From assembly GCA_013041585.1 (NCBI GenBank), contig JABEVM010000070.1:1-13453 (forward strand): a stretch of 13,453 nt of DNA, given 5' to 3'. Below, piece by piece: positions 1-6,598 of this stretch. The first letter of the stretch is position 1; each line of letters opens with the position of its first letter. This DNA comes from Chlamydiota bacterium. Lineage in GTDB: Bacteria > Chlamydiota > Chlamydiia > Chlamydiales > Rhabdochlamydiaceae. Below the pieces are notes generated by a model. The model made no database searches and had not been told where the DNA came from. It was given only the letters and a program-made list of their open reading frames with translations. Position numbers and translations under genes: made by a program.

Positions 1-471
1 ACTAAAAAAGAGGAAATTGATAAATACGCAATTCTCTTTTCAGGTAGTAGCCTGGGTGATTTTTTCTCTGCTGTAGAGATCGATGTTTTGGAAAAGAAGT
101 ATGAAAATATCGCCGGTATTGAAATCCCAAGCCTTGAAAAGCTGGAATTTAAAGAGTTTTCTTATTCTCTTTTCGATACTCCGGTCTGGTTTGATGCAGC
201 CATTACGGATACAAAGGAATTAAAAAGGTTAAGAGAAGAGATCCTTGTTGCTATGGAGAAAAAAAGAGCGATTGAAAAAGAGCTGAGAGAAGTTTCCATA
301 CGGGTCAACCTCTTTGAAAAAATTATGATCCCAAGAGCTAAAGAAAATATTAAAAGGATCAAAATTTTCTTAGGAGACCAGCAGCTCGCCGCGGTAGCGC
401 AGGCAAAAGTTTCAAAAAACAAAATACTTCTTCGAGCGAAAAGCCAAGTACCACAAGAGGAAGTTTTATGA
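1..471 (+). CDS. atpD: V-type ATP synthase subunit D (5'-truncated by window edge)
   Basis: This is the C-terminal 156 residues of the central-stalk subunit D of a V/A-type rotary ATPase, the coiled-coil rotor shaft that passes rotation between the A3B3 catalytic head and the membrane ring. The frame is open from base 1, so the gene begins outside the window; a TTG at 88 is not the start. Family hallmarks are the segment YENIAGIEIPSLE, the segment SYSLFDTPVWFDAAI, and the motif EKELREVSIRVNLFEKIMIP, which opens the long C-terminal helix and is followed by a Lys-rich stretch (AKENIKRIKIFLGDQQLA). These match my memory of chlamydial AtpD, which is about 205 residues long, so roughly a quarter is missing. 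The TGA stop overlaps the subunit I start in an ATGA. In Chlamydiae the upstream operon genes are normally atpE, a hypothetical, atpA and atpB. Confidence 0.95.
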   Translation, partial: TKKEEIDKYAILFSGSSLGDFFSAVEIDVLEKKYENIAGIEIPSLEKLEFKEFSYSLFDTPVWFDAAITDTKELKRLREEILVAMEKKRAIEKELREVSIRVNLFEKIMIPRAKENIKRIKIFLGDQQLAAVAQAKVSKNKILLRAKSQVPQEEVL

Positions 472-2375
472 TTATCGATATAGATAAATATCTTTTTGTA
501 GGTGCAAAAGAAGAGCTAAACGACTTTTTTGCGCAGGCGCAAAAAAAAGGCGTTCTGGAGTTTATCCCTTCTGCAAATTGTAAACCTGTAGAAAGGCCTC
601 TCTCTGTCCAAAATCTAATTAGCGCTATTAAAATTTTAAGAAAATGTGGTGTGCTCCCACAAGTTCTTCCTTCTGGCGGATCGGGATTTGCAAAAGAGAT
701 CGCAGCTTTTGTTTTACATGCTTCTCAGGAAATAGAAAAATTCCAAGAACAGGTGCGCTTCTTACGTGGTGAAATCGCGAGGGTGGAAGTTTTTGGCGAA
801 TTTTCTTTATCCGATCTGCATTATATTGAAAAAAAGAGTCATAGAAAAATCCAGTTCTTTTGCAGAAGGATGGATTTGGCAGAGCGTAGTAACACTCCTG
901 AAGAGATGATCTATCTGAACACGGAAAACGAGCTCGATTATTTTATGGCGATCAATACAGAGGCGAAAACCTATCCTAATATGATAGAGGTTCGTATTGA
1001 AAAGCCTGTGCAAGAACTAGAAAAGGAGCTTTCTACGGCAAGGAAAGAGATCACTCATTACGAAAAGGAGATGGGGAAATATGCAAAATATATCTCTTTT
1101 CTTCAGGCAGCTCTTGCAGAAGATCTGAACCACCATAATCTTCAGGTAGCCAAAACCGAAGTGGATTTTTCAGAAGAAAACAGACTTTTTTATATTGAGG
1201 CATGGACTCCCAAAAATAAAAAACAAGAGCTTACTGCATTACTTACCCACTTAGCCGTTTATGCCGAACCGATTGCTATTGAAGAGACAGACAAAATCCC
1301 AACTTATATGGAAAACAAAAATTTTAATCGATTGGGGGAGGATCTAGTTCATATCTACGACACGCCAGCTCATACGGATAAAGATCCTTCTGGGTGGGTG
1401 ATTTGGGCCTTTGCACTTTTCTTTGCTATGATTGTAGCCGATGGCGGGTATGGTTTTTTATACTTAGGACTGGCCTTGTTCCTAAAATGGAAATTTCCAA
1501 GTTTAAAGGGACTAAAAAAACGTCTTTTAAAACTTATGTTTTTACTTTCTACGACCTGTATCATTTGGGGTTTTGCGGTCACTTCCTTTTTTGGATTGGA
1601 GATCAGTCCAAAGAGCTTTTTAGGAGAAATATCTCTTGTGAATTATCTCGCTGAAAAGAAAGCGGAGTACCATATTTCCGGTAAAGACGTTGTGCACGAA
1701 CATTGGATGGGCAAGAAGCCAGAGCTCTCTTCAGTAAACTCAGCAAAGGAGTTTCTCCACGCTGAAATTGAGGGGAATTTTAAGATCTTAGGTGAATTTA
1801 GCCAAAATATCCTTTTAGAGCTTTCTCTTTTGGTGGGGGCTGTCCATATTGCCTTATCGCTTATGCGCAATGTAAGGCGTCATTTAGCTGGTATTGGCTG
1901 GATTATATTCATTATAGGCGGGTACATGTACTTTCCCTATATGCTCAATGCCACTTCGATGATCCACTTTTTAGGGATTGTATCGAAAGATACGGCCCAT
2001 GTTGTGGGCTTACAGTGTATTTATGCAGGTACGGGAACCGCTGTAGTATTAGCTATTTTTCAACATGGTTGGAGCGGGATCAAAGAGATTCTCAACGTAG
2101 TGAGTATTTTTGGAGATATCCTTTCCTACTTACGTATCTACGCGCTCTCACTCGCAAGTTTTATCATGGCGAGCACGTTTAATAATTTAGGCGAAGTTTT
2201 GGGATTCTTCATCGGTTTTGTTGTAGTATTGCTTGGACACAGCGTAAATATCTTTTTAGGTATTATGGGCGGCGTGATTCATGGCCTTCGTCTTAACTTT
2301 TTAGAATGGTATCATTATAGTTTTCAAGGAGGAGGAAAATTGTTTAATCCTCTCCGACGTTTTACAGTAGAATAA
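468..2375 (+). CDS. atpI: V-type ATP synthase subunit I (a-type membrane stator)
   Basis: This 635-residue subunit corresponds to the a/I subunit, which forms the ion half-channels against the rotating K ring. Residues 1 to about 310 are cytoplasmic and helical, with coiled-coil stretches near 85-110 and 180-215. The C-terminal half holds about eight hydrophobic segments, beginning at WVIWAFALFFAMIVADGGYG, a variant of the family motif FGxxxGDxGYG. The essential channel arginine is visible as R556 in GDILSYLRIYALSLA. A hydrophilic loop of about 50 residues lies between membrane segments near 390-440 (SGKDVVHEHWMGKKPE). Length fits chlamydial AtpI, about 650 residues. ATG 468 overlaps the subunit D stop by 4 bases, so the two are probably translationally coupled. 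The subunit K gene follows after 29 bases. Confidence 0.95.
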   Translation: MIIDIDKYLFVGAKEELNDFFAQAQKKGVLEFIPSANCKPVERPLSVQNLISAIKILRKCGVLPQVLPSGGSGFAKEIAAFVLHASQEIEKFQEQVRFLRGEIARVEVFGEFSLSDLHYIEKKSHRKIQFFCRRMDLAERSNTPEEMIYLNTENELDYFMAINTEAKTYPNMIEVRIEKPVQELEKELSTARKEITHYEKEMGKYAKYISFLQAALAEDLNHHNLQVAKTEVDFSEENRLFYIEAWTPKNKKQELTALLTHLAVYAEPIAIEETDKIPTYMENKNFNRLGEDLVHIYDTPAHTDKDPSGWVIWAFALFFAMIVADGGYGFLYLGLALFLKWKFPSLKGLKKRLLKLMFLLSTTCIIWGFAVTSFFGLEISPKSFLGEISLVNYLAEKKAEYHISGKDVVHEHWMGKKPELSSVNSAKEFLHAEIEGNFKILGEFSQNILLELSLLVGAVHIALSLMRNVRRHLAGIGWIIFIIGGYMYFPYMLNATSMIHFLGIVSKDTAHVVGLQCIYAGTGTAVVLAIFQHGWSGIKEILNVVSIFGDILSYLRIYALSLASFIMASTFNNLGEVLGFFIGFVVVLLGHSVNIFLGIMGGVIHGLRLNFLEWYHYSFQGGGKLFNPLRRFTVE

Positions 2376-2392
2376 TATAGAAATCTGGGAAA

Positions 2393-2398
2393 AAGGAG
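2393..2398 (+). promoter_or_regulatory. Strong ribosome binding site of subunit K
   Basis: A consensus AAGGAG lies 6 bases before the ATG at 2405. It is the best Shine-Dalgarno sequence among the ATPase genes seen here, which fits the need for many K subunits per complex. Confidence 0.7.
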
Positions 2399-2404
2399 TA
2401 CGAT

Positions 2405-2827
2405 ATGAATTTTGACATGATAGGTCCCGCGATAGTTTTGGGTTTAGGGTGCGTTGGAAGCTCGATCGGTTGCGGTATTGCAGGAATGGCATCCCATGCG
2501 GTCATGAGCCGAGTTGATGAGAACCATGGACAGTTTATTGGAATGTCTGCTGTGGCATCCTCTCAGTCGATTTACGGGTTTGTGCTTATGCTGCTCATGA
2601 GCAATAATATTAAAGCTGGGACTCTTCCTCCTCTATCTGCGATAGGAATTGGTCTATCAGTTGGACTTGCGCTTATGGTCTCTTCGATTTATCAAGGAAT
2701 GTGCGCGGCCTCTGGGATACAGGCTTCTGCAAAAAAACCGGCATTGATCGGTAAGTGCTTTGCAGCTCTTGGAATCGTGGAATCTTTCTCTTTATTCGCG
2801 TTCGTTTTCGCGCTTCTGATTATCTAA
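2405..2827 (+). CDS. atpK: V-type ATP synthase subunit K (proteolipid rotor ring)
   Basis: This 140-residue double-hairpin proteolipid forms the membrane rotor ring. Four hydrophobic helices lie at about 6-33, 43-67, 76-104 and 115-140. The essential carboxylate is E126 in ALGIVESFSLFAF of helix 4. The matching place in helix 2 holds Q54 (ASSQSIYGF), so there is one carboxylate per two hairpins, as in Enterococcus hirae NtpK. Aligned by eye to NtpK, S53, Q54, Q97 (SSIYQGM) and E126 sit where its Na+ ligands T64, Q65, Q110 and E139 sit, so Na+ coupling is possible; that is inference. The repeated GIA/GIQ and GCG/AASG patterns show the internal duplication usual in this family. It is the last gene of the operon and is followed by a strong hairpin terminator. 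Confidence 0.95.
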   Translation: MNFDMIGPAIVLGLGCVGSSIGCGIAGMASHAVMSRVDENHGQFIGMSAVASSQSIYGFVLMLLMSNNIKAGTLPPLSAIGIGLSVGLALMVSSIYQGMCAASGIQASAKKPALIGKCFAALGIVESFSLFAFVFALLII

Positions 2828-2840
2828 TTTTTCTCGATCT

Positions 2841-2880
2841 AAACCATTTATATTCTCTCCCCAGAATATAAATGGTTTTC
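2841..2880 (+). terminator. Hairpin terminator after the ATPase operon
   Basis: A perfect 16-bp inverted repeat (arms 2841-2856 and 2863-2878) encloses the loop CTCCCC, 13 bases after the subunit K stop. The right arm ends in TTTT followed by CCTTT, so the U-tract is short and interrupted. The arms are AT-rich but long. The fumarase promoter candidate begins 14 bases beyond the stem. Confidence 0.75.
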
Positions 2881-2891
2881 CTTTAAAATAA

Positions 2892-2920
2892 TTGACGTTT
2901 TAATTTTTCTTTGCTCCAAT
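2892..2920 (+). promoter_or_regulatory. Candidate sigma-66/sigma-70 promoter of fumC
   Basis: TTGACG (2892-2897, 5 of 6 to the -35 consensus) is followed after 17 bases by TCCAAT (2915-2920, 4 of 6 to the -10 consensus). A better-looking GATAAT at 2925-2930 has the wrong spacing (27 bases). The region lies just past the ATPase terminator and 30 bases before fumC, where a promoter is expected. The exact boxes are uncertain. Confidence 0.35.
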
Positions 2921-2950
2921 GCAAGATAATATTATCTCTCTGAGGGTGTT

Positions 2951-4351
2951 ATGAAAATGAGAAAAGAAACGGACAGTCTCGGCTCTGTAGATGTGCCAGA
3001 AAATAAGTATTATGGCGCGCAGACACAAAGATCTGTAGACAACTTCCGTATCGGTATAGAAAAAATGCCGATCGAAATAGTCCGTAGCTTAGCTCTTGTT
3101 AAAAAAGCGTCAGCGATTGTCAATTGCGAACTAAAACTTCTATCCGACGAAAAGAAAAAAGTCATCGTAGAGGTATGTGACGAAATTTTGGCTGGAAAAT
3201 TAGATGATAATTTCGAATTAGTTGTTTGGCAGACAGGCTCTGGCACCCAAACAAATATGAACATGAATGAGGTGGTCAGTAACAGAGCCATTGAGAAAAT
3301 GGGCGGGAAAATGGGATCGAAAACACCCATTCATCCCAACGACGATGTAAATCTCTCTCAATCTTCAAATGATGTTTTCCCATCTGCTATGCATATTGCT
3401 GCCTGTTTAGAAATTACAGGTCAGCTACTTCCTAACTTAGACATATTGTGGAAGGGTTTTCTAGACAAAGAAAAAAGTTTTAAAGATATCGTCAAAGTAG
3501 GCCGTACACATCTCATGGATGCGACACCACTCACTCTTGGCCAAGAATTTTCAGGATACGCAGCGCAAGTGGAGTATGGGATCAATGCGATCAAAAAAGC
3601 GCTTTCACCACTTTCAGAAATCGCGCTTGGCGCTACAGCCGTAGGTACAGGACTCAATACCCATCCAGATTACGCAGTAAAAGTTGCGAAAGAACTCTCT
3701 TCATTAACAGGATATCCTTTTGTTACAGCCAAAAATAAGTTTGAGGCGCTTGCTGCCAACGACGCTGTAGTTGAAATGAGCGGAGCCTTAAAGCGTATTG
3801 CCTGCTCATTTATGAAAATCGCTAACGATATCCGCTTTTTAGCATCGGGTCCTAGATGCGGAATTGGAGAGCTACTTCTGCCAGAAAATGAGCCAGGCTC
3901 TTCGATCATGCCGGGAAAAGTCAATCCAACCCAGTGCGAATCCATGACAATGGTGGCCGTGCAAGTGATGGGAAATGATGCGACAATTGGCTTTGCGGGA
4001 TCGATGGGAAACTTTGAGCTCAATGTGTTTAAGCCCGTCATGATATATAATCTTTTGCAATCCATACGCCTTCTTTCTGATATTTCCTTCAACTTCTATG
4101 AAAAATGTTTGAAAGATCTTCGCCCAAATGAAGCGAAGATCAAAGAGCATCTCGATAATTGTCTTATGCTGGCAACTGCCTTAAATCCTGTTATCGGATA
4201 TGATAAAGCAAGCAAGATCGTGCAAAAAGCGTACAAAGAGAACACAACTTTGAAAAAAGCTGCCATAGAGCTAGGCTTTATGACAGCAGAGGAATTTGAT
4301 AAAGTCGTTGACCCCAAAAAAATGGTTCACCCTGGAAAAGTTTCCAAATAG
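2951..4351 (+). CDS. fumC: Class II fumarate hydratase
   Basis: This 466-residue cytosolic enzyme interconverts fumarate and L-malate in the TCA cycle and belongs to the iron-free, homotetrameric aspartase/fumarase superfamily. Signatures in order are: N-terminal DSLGSVDVPENKYYGAQTQR; substrate loop TGSGTQTNMN at 95-104; TPIHPNDDVNLSQSSND at 125-141; GRTHLMDATPLTLGQE with conserved H187; and the family signature GSSIMPGKVNPTQ at 316-328, whose S317/S318 occupy the catalytic serine loop (E. coli S318). Length equals E. coli FumC (467). GAGGG at 2942-2946 supports ATG 2951; the in-frame ATG at 2957 is the alternative. The NMNMNE and GSSIMPGKVNPTQ motifs favour fumarase over aspartase or argininosuccinate lyase. 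The aldolase gene starts 10 bases downstream, so the two are probably co-transcribed. Confidence 0.95.
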   Translation: MKMRKETDSLGSVDVPENKYYGAQTQRSVDNFRIGIEKMPIEIVRSLALVKKASAIVNCELKLLSDEKKKVIVEVCDEILAGKLDDNFELVVWQTGSGTQTNMNMNEVVSNRAIEKMGGKMGSKTPIHPNDDVNLSQSSNDVFPSAMHIAACLEITGQLLPNLDILWKGFLDKEKSFKDIVKVGRTHLMDATPLTLGQEFSGYAAQVEYGINAIKKALSPLSEIALGATAVGTGLNTHPDYAVKVAKELSSLTGYPFVTAKNKFEALAANDAVVEMSGALKRIACSFMKIANDIRFLASGPRCGIGELLLPENEPGSSIMPGKVNPTQCESMTMVAVQVMGNDATIGFAGSMGNFELNVFKPVMIYNLLQSIRLLSDISFNFYEKCLKDLRPNEAKIKEHLDNCLMLATALNPVIGYDKASKIVQKAYKENTTLKKAAIELGFMTAEEFDKVVDPKKMVHPGKVSK

Positions 4352-4361
4352 GACTTGATAT

Positions 4362-5228
4362 ATGTATGAAGGAGTTTGGACAGCTTTATGGACCCCGACA
4401 GATGCTAGAGGGGAGCTAATCACGGATGCAGTAAAAACACATGTAGAATTTTTAAAAAAAGCAGGTGTGAGCGGCATCCTGATTGGGGGAAGCACAGGAG
4501 AATTTACCAGACTTACGCTAAAGGTGCGCCTTGAGCTTATTTCCTGCGCGAAAAAATATGCGGGAACTCTTCCTCTTTTTGTTAATATAAGCGATTCTAT
4601 TTTTAGCAATGTCAAAGAGCTAGTAAGCCAAGCTAAGAATGTGGATGCAAGCGGTGTTTTAGTGTTGCCACCTTCGTACTACGAAGTAACGCAAGAAGAT
4701 ATTGCAGCGTATTTCATAGTGGTTTCTTCTTTTACAGAGGATCTTCCTTTCTTTCTCTACAACTTTCCTGAATGTGTGCGTAATAGCATCGAATTAGAAA
4801 CGGTCCGTAGGCTTGTAGATCAAATCCCTCTGGCAGGGATTAAGCATAGTGGAAGTAATTTGTCCTACACCCGAGATCTAGCGAGTATAAAAAGTAAAAA
4901 ATCTTTTTCTGTTTTTGTCGGAGCGGAAGGCAAGCTTCCTGAAGCTTTGCAAATGGGAGCTAAAGGAACGATTGGAGGTCTTTCCAATGCAATTCCTGAG
5001 CTGATATTAGATCTTTTCCATAAGTCGAAAGAAGGTAAAGACTATACAGAGACAAAGGGAAAGATAGAAAAAATCCAAAAGGTGATCTCTTCTCTGCATT
5101 TTCCTTATGATGTTGGAGCTCTCATGAAGGCGCGCGGCCTTGAGACAGGAGCTTTAAAGATCCCTTGCTCGCGCAGCACTCTTGCTGTTCAAGAAGCAGC
5201 TGTAAAAGAGCTTAAAAACTACTTCTAG
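4362..5228 (+). CDS. DapA/NanA-superfamily class I aldolase, specificity unknown
   Basis: This 288-residue TIM-barrel enzyme belongs to the dihydrodipicolinate synthase / N-acetylneuraminate lyase superfamily, which forms a Schiff base with pyruvate. Numbering matches E. coli DapA closely: GGSTGE at 42-47, Tyr pair Y106/Y107 in PPSYYEVTQED, Y133 in FLYNFPE, and Schiff-base lysine K161 in LAGIKHSGS. GTIGGLSNAIPEL lies near 202-214. Two differences matter. Position 44 is Ser rather than Thr, as in NanA-type members, and the DapA substrate-binding R138 is replaced by Cys (YNFPECVRN), with an Arg two places later. I therefore do not call it DapA. A 2-keto-3-deoxy sugar acid or 4-hydroxy-2-oxoglutarate aldolase, or a NanA-like lyase, is equally possible. 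AGGA at 4350-4353 overlaps the fumC stop and supports ATG 4362. Confidence 0.85.
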   Translation: MYEGVWTALWTPTDARGELITDAVKTHVEFLKKAGVSGILIGGSTGEFTRLTLKVRLELISCAKKYAGTLPLFVNISDSIFSNVKELVSQAKNVDASGVLVLPPSYYEVTQEDIAAYFIVVSSFTEDLPFFLYNFPECVRNSIELETVRRLVDQIPLAGIKHSGSNLSYTRDLASIKSKKSFSVFVGAEGKLPEALQMGAKGTIGGLSNAIPELILDLFHKSKEGKDYTETKGKIEKIQKVISSLHFPYDVGALMKARGLETGALKIPCSRSTLAVQEAAVKELKNYF

Positions 5229-5387
5229 CCACGAAAATTGAATTCTCTAAACGATTTTGTACCTAAAGAAAATCCTCTATTTTCAAGTAATGTAAACTTT
5301 CTTTTTTAGTATGTTTAAGTTGCCTCTCTTTGTAGAATCTCATTTTTGGAAGTTTGTAAAAAGATTTTGTTTGATTGTACTTATCAA

Positions 5388-5392
5388 AGGAG
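5388..5392 (+). promoter_or_regulatory. Ribosome binding site fixing the start at 5400
   Basis: AGGAG within AAAGGAGA lies 7 bases before ATG 5400. This favours ATG 5400 over an in-frame TTG at 5346, which would add 18 Cys/Lys/Arg-rich residues and has no clear Shine-Dalgarno sequence. The preceding gap 5229-5399 is AT-rich; I see no convincing terminator or promoter in it. Confidence 0.75.
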
Positions 5393-5399
5393 ACGTTTT

Positions 5400-6410
5400 A
5401 TGGCAATGCGCATACCTTCTATGGACCAAGCAGCAAAGAGATACCCGCTTCCCCCTCATATTAATACGAATCTGAGAGTAGAGTCGGAAGTTTTATCAGA
5501 TGTAACTTCGGAAGCATCTAGCAAGACAGGCTCTCCTTTTGTAGTCAAATACTCTTCTTCGATTCAAGACACGCACACGGTAAAAGTATTTTTGCAAATA
5601 GAATTTACTTTATCCCATACCGTAGATGGAAAAACTCTTACTCTCATTCAATCGATCGTGCCGACTCATATTTTTGCAGGAAATTGGCCCAAATGGGAAC
5701 CGAAACCAGAAGGTGTATCTGGAGAACAGACATTTGCTAAATCAAGAGAGTTTACTTATTTAGATTTAACGAGCTGGACGAAGCATTTAAATGTTTTTGA
5801 TGGGATCAAGACTCTTACAGGCGGGGGTGATCTTACAGAAATTGAACCTCAAATCAGTGTTTTGTCTTTTAACCCTTTCGATCAAGTTTCCAGGTCTTCG
5901 CAGCTCTTTGAGGCGGTGGAAGGGTATCAGCTCACAGAAAGAGTTAGAGAAGAAAAGCCGCTTTCTGAAGAACTAGTAACTGGAAAGAATTTTTTGGAAG
6001 CTTCCGTTCTTGAATATGTACATTCTTTAAAAAGAGGTTCTTTGCAAGCTGTATTCCCAGAAATTTGTTTTTCTTCTGATCTTCAATCCTTAGCTAGAAT
6101 TGAAGAAAAATGGGGTCTTGTTCTCGATCAAGAAGCTAACATTCTTCCTCGTGATCTTTTGTACACTTCCTATTTAGATTCCGATTTTAAGAGCGCGCTC
6201 TTAAAGCAAAGCATTTCAACTTGCCAAGTTGTACATTTTATTTATTCAGCATGGAAGGATGAGCCATTTTGCTCTGAACTTACTCAATTTTTCACTGAGC
6301 AGGGTTTTACTGATGAAGATCGAATCGCTATGTTTGATGTGAATGTTCCCTCATACAAAGCAATCGTATACTTTTTAGAGAAAGCTGGCTTTTTGGAAAA
6401 AGTCTCGTAA
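5400..6410 (+). CDS. Hypothetical protein, 336 residues
   Basis: I do not recognise this protein. From ATG 5400 it starts MAMRIPSMDQAAKRYPLPPH. It has no signal peptide and no membrane helix. Residues about 45-160 look beta-rich, with alternating hydrophobic stretches such as HTVKVFLQIEFTLSHTVDGK and a Trp/Pro-rich turn NWPKWEPKPEG near 94-104. Residues from about 170 on look mainly helical and acidic, ending in VPSYKAIVYFLEKAGFLEKVS. The Gly-rich TLTGGGDLTE near 139-148 does not match a P-loop. It appears to be a stand-alone gene, 171 bases after the aldolase gene and 188 before the duplicated-domain gene, all on the same strand. Coding status is supported by a good ribosome binding site and an uninterrupted frame. 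A lineage-specific chlamydial protein, possibly secreted, is a guess. Confidence 0.75.
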   Translation: MAMRIPSMDQAAKRYPLPPHINTNLRVESEVLSDVTSEASSKTGSPFVVKYSSSIQDTHTVKVFLQIEFTLSHTVDGKTLTLIQSIVPTHIFAGNWPKWEPKPEGVSGEQTFAKSREFTYLDLTSWTKHLNVFDGIKTLTGGGDLTEIEPQISVLSFNPFDQVSRSSQLFEAVEGYQLTERVREEKPLSEELVTGKNFLEASVLEYVHSLKRGSLQAVFPEICFSSDLQSLARIEEKWGLVLDQEANILPRDLLYTSYLDSDFKSALLKQSISTCQVVHFIYSAWKDEPFCSELTQFFTEQGFTDEDRIAMFDVNVPSYKAIVYFLEKAGFLEKVS

Positions 6411-6533
6411 GGATAAATTTGATAAAGTCATCAATCTATAAATAGTTCATATCCGAGAAGTTATGAATATAAAAAGGTAAAAGATTATTTTACAATTCAG
6501 TGCTTCGCTAAAAAAGCTGGATTTATGTATTCT

Positions 6534-6558
6534 TTTTTCGTTTAATAAATTTTTCGTT
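6534..6558 (+). repeat. 9-bp direct repeat TTTTTCGTT upstream of the duplicated-domain gene
   Basis: TTTTTCGTT occurs at 6534-6542 and again at 6550-6558, 16 bases apart start to start, 41 bases before ATG 6599. The 188-base gap 6411-6598 is very AT-rich, so chance is a serious alternative. No promoter with good boxes and spacing stands out there. A weak TTCATA/TATGAA inverted repeat lies at 6446-6467. Confidence 0.3.
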
Positions 6559-6598
6559 AAGATTTAACCAAATAATATTCAACCTAAAGAGGTATATC

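Noticed and set aside
88..471. TTG 88 as the start of the subunit D gene
   Set aside because: The frame is open to base 1 and the upstream residues (FSGSSLGDFFSAVEIDVLEKKYENI) continue the subunit D pattern, so the gene is cut by the window edge.
3670..4092. 140-codon open frame on the minus strand opposite fumC
   Set aside because: It lies wholly inside a strongly conserved fumarase sequence and is explained as an antisense shadow.
5346..5399. TTG 5346 as the start of the 336-residue protein
   Set aside because: ATG 5400 has a consensus AGGAG at normal spacing; the extra 18 residues look like translated non-coding sequence.
6411..6598. Possible small RNA or riboswitch in the 188-base gap
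   Set aside because: Only weak short inverted repeats (such as TTCATA/TATGAA) and AT-rich sequence are present; no known riboswitch motif or terminator could be seen.
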